Shown piece by piece: positions 36,168-45,087 of a stretch of 64,000 nt of DNA. A model generated the notes under the pieces. The model searched no databases. It saw only the letters and a list, made by a program, of their open reading frames with translations, and was not told where the DNA came from. Numbering within the stretch: position 1 is the first letter of the stretch; the number at the start of each line of letters is the position of its first letter. The translations under genes were made by a program, and so were the position numbers. This DNA comes from Algoriphagus marinus (GTDB taxonomy: Bacteria; Bacteroidota; Bacteroidia; Cytophagales; Cyclobacteriaceae): positions 1 to 64,000 of the forward strand of contig NZ_MSPQ01000006.1 of assembly GCF_001936475.1 (NCBI RefSeq), read 5' to 3'.

Positions 36168-36641
36168 TCAACAGCATCCTGATTGTGGAGTACAAGCACT
36201 TTTATCTGAAACACCAGTTGAAGAAAGTCTGATTTTTGGTTTTTCAGAAGGAATTCCGCAGTTATCTTTTGCAAGACAATCGGTCTGCATTCTAGTTAAA
36301 TGAAATGCTTTACCGCCAAACTTCAATCCATATTTTGAAATAGTATCGCCTTGGTATTCCACTTCGATTTCAGAATCGGATAGCTCAAGAACTCGTTCTG
36401 ATAGATCTATGATGCTCAAAAGTTTTTTAGCCCCAAGTCGATGGTCAAAATCCCCATCTTCCCAAAGTTGAAAGTTTACTTTTTGCTCATTTCTAAGAGT
36501 TACCCCGCAATCGATAAACTGCTTATTGATTTTTCCAATTTCAGTTACGTGAAAATGTGCAGGAACTGAGTCGCCGTTTGGAAGGATAAATTGAAGCTCC
36601 TCGAGCTGTTTTAGATATTCTTTAATTTCAGATAAAGTCAT
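36168..36641 (-). CDS. DUF6428 family protein
   Basis: A 157-aa cytoplasmic protein: LKQLEELQFILPNGDSVPAHFHVTEIG opens the conserved domain (in parts), then VTLRNEQKVNFQLWEDGDFDHRL and LKFGGKAFHLTRMQTDCLA. The tail is cysteine-rich (CLAKDNC, SACTPQSGCC), suitable for binding arsenite or a thiophilic metal. The family recurs in Bacteroidota ars operons and its role is unknown. It lies 20 bp after arsR and 12 bp before the arsC-like gene, so it is surely in the same transcript. Confidence 0.75.
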   Translation of the reverse strand: MTLSEIKEYLKQLEELQFILPNGDSVPAHFHVTEIGKINKQFIDCGVTLRNEQKVNFQLWEDGDFDHRLGAKKLLSIIDLSERVLELSDSEIEVEYQGDTISKYGLKFGGKAFHLTRMQTDCLAKDNCGIPSEKPKIRLSSTGVSDKSACTPQSGCC

Positions 36642-36661
36642 ATTTTTCAGATTTATGATTT

Positions 36662-36997
36662 TCAGTCACAACATCTCAACTTGCTATTTTCAAAGTCATT
36701 GAAAAAAGAATTTAGATGATGTTTTAATTCTTCAAATTTTACTGGATTAATGCAATAAGAGACTGAAACACCTTCAATAGTACCCTGCACAAGACCTATT
36801 TCCTTAAGTGCTTTCAGATGTTGAGAAATAGTTGCTTGGGCAAGTCCGATTTCCTGTACCAGCGTGCCGTTGACACATTGATTAGTCTCAATCAAGTATT
36901 GTAGAATTGCTATCCGGGCAGGATGCGCCAAGACTTTGGCAAAATCTGCAAGTTCAATTTGCTCTTTTGAAAATAGATTGTTTTTAGTAAGCCCCAT
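36662..36997 (-). CDS. arsR: ArsR-family metalloregulatory repressor
   Basis: A 111-aa winged-helix repressor. ADFAKVLAHPARIAILQYL and GLAQATISQHLKALKEIGLVQG are the ArsR HTH core. The classical ELCVCDL sensor in the recognition region is replaced by TNQCVNG (Cys41). Other thiols are Cys82 and a terminal CC at 109-110, so arsenite may be sensed by an alternative Cys set. It is preceded by a perfect 18-bp palindrome that ends 3 bp from its ATG. It is the first gene of the ars operon. Confidence 0.88.
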   Translation of the reverse strand: MGLTKNNLFSKEQIELADFAKVLAHPARIAILQYLIETNQCVNGTLVQEIGLAQATISQHLKALKEIGLVQGTIEGVSVSYCINPVKFEELKHHLNSFFNDFENSKLRCCD

Positions 36998-37000
36998 ATC

Positions 37001-37018
37001 AATCGTAATATTACGATT
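37001..37018. promoter_or_regulatory. 18-bp palindrome, ArsR operator
   Basis: AATCGTAAT (37001-37009) is joined directly to ATTACGATT (37010-37018), a perfect dyad. ArsR/SmtB regulators bind AT-rich dyads of this kind, and it lies just upstream of arsR. The promoter must overlap the end of the DUF4249 gene at 37039. Confidence 0.8.
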
Positions 37019-37038
37019 AATACTGGAAGTAAAAAAAA

Positions 37039-37866
37039 TTATTCTCTAATTACCACAAATTCTGTCAGGATCGGTGACACTAAGAAATACCCCAAAACTT
37101 CACTATCTCCTCTGATTACCTGAATATTTGTATCTGGATTTTGAGGTGGCGGGCTAAACAATCCTCCGTCTGTAAATAATAGACCTAATAATTGATTGAG
37201 GTAATTATAAGGCTCAACCGTCATCCGATAAAGAATTAACCGAACACGATCACCCGGTTCAAAAGCATATCCCAACTCCAAGCCATTCTCAAAAAATGTA
37301 AAACCGAATGTGTCATCAAACAAGAAATAATCTTCTGCATCATTTTTTAAAGTATCATTTTCGATGATTTGAATTCGGTAATAATTATTCTCTTCAAAAG
37401 GGATTTTTCCATAAGCTTTAATATAATATCCCTCATCTCGAAAAGGTCTCTCCTCTTCATATTGATAGGTAAGACTATCTAACGTTGGAGCTTCCAACAT
37501 CAGCCCCTCAGCATAAAAGCTGTTTTCATTCCAATCGATTAAAAGTTCATAAGTCTCTCCAACATTGGCTACCAAACTTCCATTTACTGGCTTATAAGAC
37601 CGAGTGTCTCTATTATAAAAAAAAGGAAATGTCGTCTCAGTCCCCTGCTTCCTAATTACCACTTCTGCATCCGTGATCGGACTAAATGCAGTGGTATCCA
37701 AATAGTTCTTGGCCAAAGAGATTTTCACTTCATTGAAAATTGAATTATCAGTCCAGATAGCTTCAATCACAGGAATATCTCCTTCAATCTCTCCTAAAGG
37801 CAGATCCACCTCTATTTGGCAGGAAACTATAAAAAACAGTAAAGCAATTATCCAGCTATTTTTCAT
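37039..37866 (-). CDS. DUF4249 family lipoprotein
   Basis: A 275-aa lipoprotein from ATG 37866 (MKNSWIIALLFFIVSC); an in-frame TTG at 37878 would overlap the receptor gene. The opening EVDLPLGEIEGDIPVIEAIWTDN and the repeated Ig-like strands are typical of DUF4249, which is nearly always encoded next to a TonB-dependent receptor as here (1 bp from its stop). It is probably the surface-exposed partner of that receptor and may capture or gate the ligand. The ligand is unknown. Confidence 0.85.
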   Translation of the reverse strand: MKNSWIIALLFFIVSCQIEVDLPLGEIEGDIPVIEAIWTDNSIFNEVKISLAKNYLDTTAFSPITDAEVVIRKQGTETTFPFFYNRDTRSYKPVNGSLVANVGETYELLIDWNENSFYAEGLMLEAPTLDSLTYQYEEERPFRDEGYYIKAYGKIPFEENNYYRIQIIENDTLKNDAEDYFLFDDTFGFTFFENGLELGYAFEPGDRVRLILYRMTVEPYNYLNQLLGLLFTDGGLFSPPPQNPDTNIQVIRGDSEVLGYFLVSPILTEFVVIRE

Positions 37867-37867
37867 C

Positions 37868-40255
37868 TTAAAACTCAAAATTATAGGTAATCGATGGCAG
37901 GAAAGTAAACAAGTAAGTCATGATAATACCAGGTCTGACAGAAGTGACAGGACCATCAGTTTCAGAATCGTAATTGATATCATTATTGACCACATCTTCA
38001 AAACTATAAGCAAAGGGGTTTTTCCTTCCGTAGAGATTATAAATACTGGCATTCCAGCTGCCTCTCCACTTGCGCCCCTTATTCGGATTTTTCCAGGTAA
38101 TCGACGCATCCATTCGGTGGTAGTTTGGGAATCGATCCTCATTCCTAAAATCACTGTAATAAGGCACATTCTGCCTATCTGTTGAATACTGTCCGATTGG
38201 GAAAGATACGGCTTGACCAGTGGTATATACGAAAGTCAATCCCGCAGACCACGCAGGAGAAAACTCATGATTCAAAACCAAAGTGATGTCATTTGGGCGG
38301 TCATATCTTGGATTATACTTTTGCCCTCTGGAGATTCCTTCGATTTCTCGCCATGTTCTGGAATAAGTATATGCAAGCCATCCTGTTGTTTTACCTTGAT
38401 TTTTTCGAAGCAAAAACTCCGCTCCATAAGCCCATCCCCGTCCTGTCAGTAATTCTGTCTCGACATTATCAGTGAATAAGACACTCGCACCATTTCTCAG
38501 ATCGATGATATTTTGAAAGTCCTTGTAATAGGTCTCCACCGAAAACTCCCATTTATTATTATCAAAATTATGAAAAAGGCCTATTGAAACCTGATCTGAT
38601 CGGATTGGAGGCACGTATGTTCCAGCTAGAATCCATCGGTCTATCGGCAATCCAGCCGATGAATTAGAAGCAATTTGAACGTATTGAAAATTTCGATTAT
38701 AGGCAGTTTTGATTGAAAACTTTTCATTGATCAAATACCTGAAAGCAATCCTAGGCTCAAGCCCTTGATAGAATTTTATATTTTCCAATGTAGAATAGCT
38801 TGTTGTATCAATAATGTCTATTTCTGGACCCGGCACTCCACCTTCATACATGTAATCCACTCCTTTACCGATCTGATTAAAAATCCCCCATCGCAAACCT
38901 GCTTCAGTACTGAGCTTTGGAGTGATTTCATAAGTCATTCCTGCGAAAATATTATTCAAAACTCCATTCTTAGGGTTGGTATCCAGCTGCTGTATATTAC
39001 TATCCGGAGCAGGAATCAGGGCTATTGGTGCAAAATGATAGAATTGAGAATGTACCCCCCAGTAGGTCTGTAAGTTTTCTCCGCGGAGCCAAGTCCATTG
39101 CGCCTTTAGTCCAGTTTCCGAAAGTTTGTTTTTCCACTCAAAGCCATTCTCAGGATCATCAAATTCGATCTTATAATTATATACTGAATGGTAAGCATCA
39201 AGATCAAAATACGCATCTTTCGAAATGGTGTGATTCCACTTCATGGAGTTAACAAAATTGCTCCAACCTAAACCGAATGATCGCTCTAGTCCTAAAAAAT
39301 CACTTCCCTGATAGGTAGAGAAAGTTAGTTTATCCTTGTCACCTAACAAAAAAGCAAACTTAGCGCTGAGGTCATGAAAATTGAGGCGATTTTCTCGAAT
39401 ATCAGGATTCGATGAAAGTGCCAAAAACACATCTGCATAAGTTCTCCTAGCGGATATGGCAAATGTGGATTTTTCCGAAAACAAGGGGCCATCTAAGGTA
39501 AATCTCGAGGAGATCGTTCCGATTCCGCCCTCACCTCTCAGTTGTTTGTTATTTCCTTCTCGAAGAGATACATCAATTAAAGAAGAAAGCCTGCCTCCAA
39601 AAGAAGCTGGCATATTCCCTTTATATAAATCTACCTTTTCCAGGGCATCTGGATTGAAGACTGAGAAAAACCCAAAAAAGTGAGAAGCATTATAAACGGG
39701 AGCTCCATCGATTTGAACCAAATTTTGATCTGCCGATCCACCCCTTACAAATAATCCACCAGTCCCTTCTCCTGCGGTTTGCACCCCCGGTAATAACTGA
39801 AGACTTCGAAGTAGATCTACCTCTCCAAAAAGGGCAGGAATATTTTTAATTGTAGCGATTGGCATGGTCGCTTTACCGGTCTCAAGATTTCGAACTTGCT
39901 CATCTGGTCTCCTTTCCTGAATGATTATCTCCTCGAGGGACATCTCTTCCGGGTTTAAAAAAAACTTCAGCCCTTTTTCAAAATCTTTTTGATTGATTAC
40001 CCGAATGGATTTTTCATAACCAATAAAAGAAATTAAAAGCCTCCTGGGAAAACTCCCAACTTTTATTTCAAAAAAACCATCCAAGTCAGATACGACTCCT
40101 GTCGAAATATCATCTTCCCAATAAACGCTAGCTCCGGGAAGCGGGGAAGAATTGGTTGCATCCACTATTTGACCCTTTAAAAAAGTGGCTTCCTGAGCCA
40201 TCAGTGTAAATAATGGGAAAATAAAAAGGAATACTCCAGCGAATATGCTCCTCAT
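37868..40255 (-). CDS. TonB-dependent receptor with carboxypeptidase-regulatory-like domain
   Basis: About 795 aa from the ATG at 40255 (signal MRSIFAGVFLFIFPLFTLMAQ); an upstream in-frame start at 40297 is less likely. The N-terminal CarboxypepD_reg-like domain (about 20-105) is ATFLKGQIVDATNSSPLPGA. The plug domain (about 110-240) carries ITIQE-like, LPGVQTAGEGTGGLFVRGG, QIDGAPVYNASHFFG and FGGRLSSLIDV. The rest is a 22-strand barrel ending in an aromatic residue (YNFEF). It imports an unknown nutrient in concert with TonB and the DUF4249 partner. It is not SusC-sized. Confidence 0.9.
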   Translation of the reverse strand: MRSIFAGVFLFIFPLFTLMAQEATFLKGQIVDATNSSPLPGASVYWEDDISTGVVSDLDGFFEIKVGSFPRRLLISFIGYEKSIRVINQKDFEKGLKFFLNPEEMSLEEIIIQERRPDEQVRNLETGKATMPIATIKNIPALFGEVDLLRSLQLLPGVQTAGEGTGGLFVRGGSADQNLVQIDGAPVYNASHFFGFFSVFNPDALEKVDLYKGNMPASFGGRLSSLIDVSLREGNNKQLRGEGGIGTISSRFTLDGPLFSEKSTFAISARRTYADVFLALSSNPDIRENRLNFHDLSAKFAFLLGDKDKLTFSTYQGSDFLGLERSFGLGWSNFVNSMKWNHTISKDAYFDLDAYHSVYNYKIEFDDPENGFEWKNKLSETGLKAQWTWLRGENLQTYWGVHSQFYHFAPIALIPAPDSNIQQLDTNPKNGVLNNIFAGMTYEITPKLSTEAGLRWGIFNQIGKGVDYMYEGGVPGPEIDIIDTTSYSTLENIKFYQGLEPRIAFRYLINEKFSIKTAYNRNFQYVQIASNSSAGLPIDRWILAGTYVPPIRSDQVSIGLFHNFDNNKWEFSVETYYKDFQNIIDLRNGASVLFTDNVETELLTGRGWAYGAEFLLRKNQGKTTGWLAYTYSRTWREIEGISRGQKYNPRYDRPNDITLVLNHEFSPAWSAGLTFVYTTGQAVSFPIGQYSTDRQNVPYYSDFRNEDRFPNYHRMDASITWKNPNKGRKWRGSWNASIYNLYGRKNPFAYSFEDVVNNDINYDSETDGPVTSVRPGIIMTYLFTFLPSITYNFEF

Positions 40256-40413
40256 GTAAATCGAACCTTTGATTAATTTTTTGATTGAAAACCTCAAAGC
40301 TAGACGATTCAGAAGGATTAATGTTTGTTAATTTTTTAAAAACATTCACTTTTTAGACTTTCTCTTATCAGAAATAGCCTTTCAAAGTAATCTTTATTTT
40401 ATAATTTCAGCCC

Positions 40414-41379
40414 ATGATTTGGGCTTACCCGGACGTTAGACTCACCCTATTGCTCGCAGGAATATTCTGCCTGCTGTATTTTATTTACTTATCCCGCTAT
40501 TGGGCTATCAATCGACGCTTGAAAGTGGAGAAGAGAAGACTATTTACCAAAATAGTGATTCGAACATGCTATTTCATTCTTTTCCTGATAGCATTCGCAG
40601 GTCCTTCCATTGGAACAGCGATGAAGGAAATTCAAGAAGAGGGGAAAGATATTTTTATTGCAGTGGATCTCTCACAATCTATGAATGCTTCCGACATAGG
40701 CCCTAGCCGACTTCAGCGGATAAAATTTGAACTTAAAAACCTTACGAAAAGCTTCCCATCAGATCGAATTGGGTTGATTATTTTCAGTTCAGAGGCCTTT
40801 CTTCAATGCCCACTGACTTTTGACCAGAGTGTATTGCAATTGTACATTGATGGTTTGAATACAGGTTTAGTCCCAAATTTCGGCACTGATTTGAATGCTC
40901 CTTTAAGACTTGCCTTGGAGCGATTTGAAAGTGATGAAAGCCAAGAGATAAAATCAAAATCTATTATTTTGATCTCTGATGGCGAGAATTTCGGTGATGA
41001 ACTAGACAACATTGGGGCAAGTTTAAATGATCTGGGGGTAAAAGTATTTTCCCTTGGAATTGGTACAGAATCAGGAAGCAGCATTCCCAGAGGAAATGGA
41101 TTAGTCATTGATCCTCAAACAGGTCGGCCAGCACAGACTGTTTTAGATCCTGCACCACTTCAGCAGATTGCCGCAGAAACCAACGGTCAATACTTTGAGA
41201 TTTCTGACCAAGTGCAAGAGGCAGGGAATTTAATCGGAGCATTGGAACGTCTTGAAGGCGGCGTAACTGGTTCGCGAGTTGTAGAAGCCTCAGCTAACAA
41301 GTATTTTTACTTTCTGCTTGCAGGCCTGATCCTTTCCCTTTTGGATATGATTTTACCTATCAAAACAATCAAACTTTAG
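40414..41379 (+). CDS. VWA domain membrane protein (BatB-like)
   Basis: A 321-aa protein with two N-terminal membrane helices (about 10-27, 48-68), a von Willebrand factor A domain with the MIDAS motif VDLSQSMNASD (DxSxS), SDGENFGDELD later, and a C-terminal membrane helix (about 300-318). This is the BatA/BatB layout from the Bacteroides aerotolerance operon. No MoxR ATPase or DUF58 gene lies upstream here, so the operon is partial in this window. TPR genes follow directly. Confidence 0.82.
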   Translation: MIWAYPDVRLTLLLAGIFCLLYFIYLSRYWAINRRLKVEKRRLFTKIVIRTCYFILFLIAFAGPSIGTAMKEIQEEGKDIFIAVDLSQSMNASDIGPSRLQRIKFELKNLTKSFPSDRIGLIIFSSEAFLQCPLTFDQSVLQLYIDGLNTGLVPNFGTDLNAPLRLALERFESDESQEIKSKSIILISDGENFGDELDNIGASLNDLGVKVFSLGIGTESGSSIPRGNGLVIDPQTGRPAQTVLDPAPLQQIAAETNGQYFEISDQVQEAGNLIGALERLEGGVTGSRVVEASANKYFYFLLAGLILSLLDMILPIKTIKL

Positions 41380-42024
41380 ATGAGCTGGGGCAAGATCTTT
41401 TTAGGAATTCTACTTTTTCTTCCTGCATCCTGGACAAAGGTTTCGAGGATGAATGCAGCTATTGATTTAGCTGCTGAGAGTTACGCCAAAACTGAATACG
41501 AGCAAGCTATCACCGATCACCTTGCATTGATGGAGGGCTTTGGATATGTGGGAACTGAATTGGATTTTGACTTGGGATTAAGTCATCAATATGCCGAAAA
41601 GCCAGATGAAGCTTTAGGTTTTTATGATAAAGCCAGTATTAGTGCAGATAAAATCTTAGCTTCATTTGCATTCAATCAAAGTGGTGTAATTCAAGGAAAT
41701 AAAGAAGAATACGAAGTAGCGCTAAGCAAATTCAAATCGGCTTTGATCAAAGACCCCTTCAACGAAGTAGCACGTCACAATTATGAATTACTCGCTCGAT
41801 GGATGCAGCGGGATAAAGAGCGAAAGGAACAAGATCAGAATAAACCAGAACCTTCGGATTTTGCGAAGCGCAAAAAGGCAGAAGCAGATCGATTGGTTGA
41901 GCAGTTTAGATTTAAAGATGCCCTAACTGTCATGCAGGAGGCTTTAGCACAAGATGAAACTGTTGCGGCTTATCAGGAGTTTATAAAGAGTCTAGAAGAA
42001 ATCATAGAAATCGATGAGAAATAA
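41380..42024 (+). CDS. TPR protein of the Bat cluster
   Basis: A 214-aa protein starting immediately after the VWA gene stop. A short N-terminal hydrophobic segment may be a signal. TPR-like helices follow (YAKTEYEQAITDHLALMEG, SHQYAEKPDEALGFYDKAS, NKEEYEVALSKFKSALIKDP), then a charged linker (KERKEQDQNKPEPSDF) and another TPR-like pair. It is probably an assembly or scaffold component beside the Bat VWA protein. The 11-bp overlap with the following gene implies coupled translation. Confidence 0.7.
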   Translation: MSWGKIFLGILLFLPASWTKVSRMNAAIDLAAESYAKTEYEQAITDHLALMEGFGYVGTELDFDLGLSHQYAEKPDEALGFYDKASISADKILASFAFNQSGVIQGNKEEYEVALSKFKSALIKDPFNEVARHNYELLARWMQRDKERKEQDQNKPEPSDFAKRKKAEADRLVEQFRFKDALTVMQEALAQDETVAAYQEFIKSLEEIIEIDEK

Positions 42025-42631
42025 ACTGATCTACATAGGAATACTTGTTTTCACGTTGGGACTTACTCCAGGATTTTCACAGAACTCTGGAGATTATTTC
42101 AACCGTGCAGCAAGATCCTATGTCAAAACTGAAAAAGATCAAGCACTTACAACGGTAAATGAGGGCTTATCTAAATTTCCCGGTGATTCGAAACTTCAAG
42201 CTTTAAAAGAAAAATTAGAACAAGAGCAGGAGAAAGACAAAGAAGAACAAGAGCAGAAGGATCAAGAACAGCAAAATCAGGAACAACAGCAGCAAAAAGA
42301 GCAAAGTCAAGACGAAAAAGGCGAACAACAGGAATCTAAAGATCAAGGCGAAAAAACAGAAGAAGATAAAGCCAAAGAATCTCAAAAAGGTGATCCGAGT
42401 GACCAAAGTCAAGATCCTGCAAGTGAAAATGCGAATGATCAAATGGACGCAAAATTAGAGGATCGCCAAAAAGCAATGGAGGAGTTTAAAGAAAAGCTAA
42501 AAGCGATGAACCTTACTCCGGAACAAGCAGCCCAAATACTGGAAAGTATGAATGCAGCTGAATTGCGATACATCCAACAAAACAAGAAAAAACCTACTGA
42601 AAGACCTAAAAGAGGGATTCCTGACTGGTAA
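42014..42631 (+). CDS. BatC-like TPR protein with Gln/Glu-rich region
   Basis: A 205-aa exported protein (signal cut near GFSQ). The N-terminus resembles a TPR (DYFNRAARSYVKTEKDQALTTVNEGL). Residues about 70-150 are low-complexity E/Q/K/D. The C-terminal part ILESMNAAELRYIQQNKKK ends in RGIPDW, which resembles the C-terminal motif of BatC (xxPDW). A periplasmic role in the Bat complex is inferred. Confidence 0.75.
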   Translation: MRNKLIYIGILVFTLGLTPGFSQNSGDYFNRAARSYVKTEKDQALTTVNEGLSKFPGDSKLQALKEKLEQEQEKDKEEQEQKDQEQQNQEQQQQKEQSQDEKGEQQESKDQGEKTEEDKAKESQKGDPSDQSQDPASENANDQMDAKLEDRQKAMEEFKEKLKAMNLTPEQAAQILESMNAAELRYIQQNKKKPTERPKRGIPDW

Positions 42632-42652
42632 AAAAATAAAGTATCAAGCTAG

Positions 42653-42681
42653 AAGACCGATGAAAGAACCTTCGGTCTTTT
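42653..42681 (+). terminator. intrinsic terminator after the bat genes
   Basis: AAGACCGA (42653-42660) pairs with TCGGTCTT (42672-42679) across an 11-nt loop and is followed by a short T-rich tail. It is only moderately strong. Confidence 0.6.
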
Positions 42682-42707
42682 GACTTTTAATTTAAACCCA
42701 AATAATA

Positions 42708-43889
42708 ATGATCAAAGAAGTATATATCGTTTCTGCAGTCAGAACTCCTCTAGGAAGTTTTGGAGGCAAGCTTTCAGGACTCACTGCTATTGAGCTAGGC
42801 AGCACAGCCATCAAAGGTGCATTGTCCAAAGCTGGAGTGGACTCTAAAGAGGTCCAAGAAGTATTTATGGGGAACGTAATCTCTGCCAATTTAGGTCAGG
42901 CTCCGGCGAGGCAAGCTGCCATCGGAGCAGGTATCGGATACGAAGTACCATGTACAACTATAAATAAAGTCTGTGCTTCAGGTATGAAAGCAGTAATGTT
43001 TGGAGCTCAGTCCATCATGCTCGGAATAAATGATGTCGTAGTAGCAGGTGGAATGGAAAGCATGTCAAATGTCCCATTCTATGTTCCAAAAGCTCGTTTT
43101 GGCTATAAATACGGAAATGCAGAATTTGTAGACGGATTGGTAAAAGACGGACTTTTCGAGGTGTATTATAAATTTCCGATGGGTAACTGCGCAGATAATA
43201 CTGCTAAAGAGATGAATATCTCACGGGAAGCCCAGGACACTTATGCAATTCAGTCTTATCAGAGATCTGCAGATGCTTGGGCTAAAGGATATTTTAAAGA
43301 TGAAGTAATCCCTGTTGAGATGAAAGGTCGAAAAGGGGAAACGATTCTGATCGATGAGGATGAGGAATACAAGAATGTAATGTTTGACAAAATACCTTCC
43401 CTCCGACCTGTTTTTGATAAAGAAGGAACAGTAACAGCTGCGAATGCATCAACTATGAATGATGGTGCGTCAGCTTTGGTTTTGGTAAGTAAAGAAAAAG
43501 CCGAAGAACTAGGATTAAAGCCATTGGCAAAAATCAGAGGTTTTGCTGATGCTGCGACAGATCCTCTATGGTTTACGACTGCACCAGCTTTGGCTATTCC
43601 AAAAGCTATCAAGCACGCAGGGCTAACAGCCGAAGACATTGATTTCTATGAAATCAATGAGGCTTTTGCAGCAGTTGCATTAGCCAACCAAAAGGAGCTA
43701 AACCTTGATAATGATAAGATCAATGTTTTTGGTGGAGCTGTGTCTTTGGGGCATCCACTTGGGGCTTCAGGAGCAAGGATTATCACTACATTGAATTCTG
43801 TTTTACATCAGAAATCCGGACAAATAGGTGTAGCGGGAATATGCAATGGAGGCGGAGGAGCTTCAGCGCTAGTAATTGAAAAAATGTAA
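42708..43889 (+). CDS. acetyl-CoA C-acetyltransferase (thiolase)
   Basis: A 393-aa thiolase II. The acyl-accepting Cys89 is in NKVCASGMKA, the catalytic His349 in GHPLGASGAR and the second Cys379 in GICNGGGGAS. It condenses two acetyl-CoA to acetoacetyl-CoA or runs the reverse in ketone-body or fatty-acid/leucine breakdown. It is transcribed alone between two terminators. Length and motifs are standard, so the call is firm. Confidence 0.93.
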   Translation: MIKEVYIVSAVRTPLGSFGGKLSGLTAIELGSTAIKGALSKAGVDSKEVQEVFMGNVISANLGQAPARQAAIGAGIGYEVPCTTINKVCASGMKAVMFGAQSIMLGINDVVVAGGMESMSNVPFYVPKARFGYKYGNAEFVDGLVKDGLFEVYYKFPMGNCADNTAKEMNISREAQDTYAIQSYQRSADAWAKGYFKDEVIPVEMKGRKGETILIDEDEEYKNVMFDKIPSLRPVFDKEGTVTAANASTMNDGASALVLVSKEKAEELGLKPLAKIRGFADAATDPLWFTTAPALAIPKAIKHAGLTAEDIDFYEINEAFAAVALANQKELNLDNDKINVFGGAVSLGHPLGASGARIITTLNSVLHQKSGQIGVAGICNGGGGASALVIEKM

Positions 43890-43901
43890 ATTCTAACCTA
43901 T

Positions 43902-43937
43902 AAAAACCGCAAAGCTATTCGCTTTGCGGTTTTTTTA
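43902..43937 (+). terminator. strong intrinsic terminator after thiolase
   Basis: CCGCAAAGC (43907-43915) pairs perfectly with GCTTTGCGG (43921-43929) across a 5-nt loop, with A5 before and T8 (43930-43937) after the stem. Confidence 0.92.
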
Positions 43938-43942
43938 TTCCA

Positions 43943-45025
43943 ATGAGATTAATTTCTATTCTCTTCTTTCTTTGTTTCTGCACCCAATTATCCTTTGGGC
44001 AGGATACCGTACGGACTTTTTACGATGAAGAAGAAACCATTCTAAAAGAAATCTATTTCAGAGTAAATGGAAAAGCAGAAGGAGAAGTGCGACTTTTTGA
44101 TCCTGAAGGGAATTTGATACAACTTGGATTTTTGAAGAACAATCAAAAAGAGGGTCTCTTTGTAGACCTTAGTCCAAAGACGGGTGACACCATCAGAATT
44201 ACCCCTTACGTGGCTGATAAGCGAGATGGAAAAGTAATCAGCTTCTTCTCAAACGGCAAAATCGAACAGGAGTCTTTTTACCAAAATAATCAGATCAACG
44301 GAGAAGTCACTTCTTATTATCCTTCAGGAAATATTAAGGACAAAACGCTTTTCATAAACAATAAGCCAAACGGTGAAAGCTTAAGCTACTTCGAATCTGG
44401 AAAGCTTGAATCAAAAAAGAACTTTTTAAACGGTAGCTATGAAGGTACTTATTCGGAATATGACGAAAATGGACAACTCCTCTTGGAAGCAAATTATTCC
44501 GAGGGAAAATTAAATGGGATAGAAAAAACAATTTATCCAGAGGGTATAATTCAATCGATCAGAGAGTTTTCTGATGGGGAACTCGACGGGATTTATGAGT
44601 TAAATTTTCCGAATGGAAAACCTGAGCGAAGGGGGAAATACAAAAAAGGATTACCGGAAGGTGAATTTTTAGAATATTACGAAGACGGAAGCATCCGGTC
44701 TCAGATCGCTTATAAAAAAGGAATTCCAACAACACCCTTAAGGATTTACCATCCGAATGGGAAAATCTCTTTAGATAGGGAGTTTTTATCAGGGACCGAA
44801 TTACTAGCGAAAGAGTCAACTTATTTCCCCAATGGACAAATAATCTTGCAAGTGAATTATAAAAATGGATTGGCAAATGGTGAGGTGAGGGTTTATCGGG
44901 AAGACGGAAGTTTACAGGAAATCAGGAATTTCAAAAATGACAAACTTCATGGCTCCCGAAGTTACTTTGATGAAAAGGGTACACTGATCAGGACAGAAAA
45001 TTATTTCGAAGGGAAAATTCAATAA
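43943..45025 (+). CDS. MORN-repeat (YwqK-like) exported protein
   Basis: A 360-aa protein with a signal peptide (cut near LSFGQ). It is built of about eleven degenerate repeats of the MORN_2 type with the pattern YxNGxxxGEvxxYYxsG: YPSGNIKDKTLFINNKPNGES, YFESGKLESKKNFLNGSYEG, FPNGKPERRGKYKKGLPEGE. Similar proteins are annotated as YwqK family antitoxins, but there is no toxin gene nearby and the signal peptide argues for the envelope. It has no enzyme motif. Confidence 0.8.
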   Translation: MRLISILFFLCFCTQLSFGQDTVRTFYDEEETILKEIYFRVNGKAEGEVRLFDPEGNLIQLGFLKNNQKEGLFVDLSPKTGDTIRITPYVADKRDGKVISFFSNGKIEQESFYQNNQINGEVTSYYPSGNIKDKTLFINNKPNGESLSYFESGKLESKKNFLNGSYEGTYSEYDENGQLLLEANYSEGKLNGIEKTIYPEGIIQSIREFSDGELDGIYELNFPNGKPERRGKYKKGLPEGEFLEYYEDGSIRSQIAYKKGIPTTPLRIYHPNGKISLDREFLSGTELLAKESTYFPNGQIILQVNYKNGLANGEVRVYREDGSLQEIRNFKNDKLHGSRSYFDEKGTLIRTENYFEGKIQ

Positions 45026-45087
45026 ATAATTAGAATTCAAAAAGAATAAAGTCACGGCTTTTATATTTTTGTCAAAACAATGAATGA

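Noticed and set aside
45064-45071. TATTTTTG before purC as a promoter
   Set aside because: The -7 box fits but no TTG -33 element occurs at the right distance, and it lies very close to the start codon.
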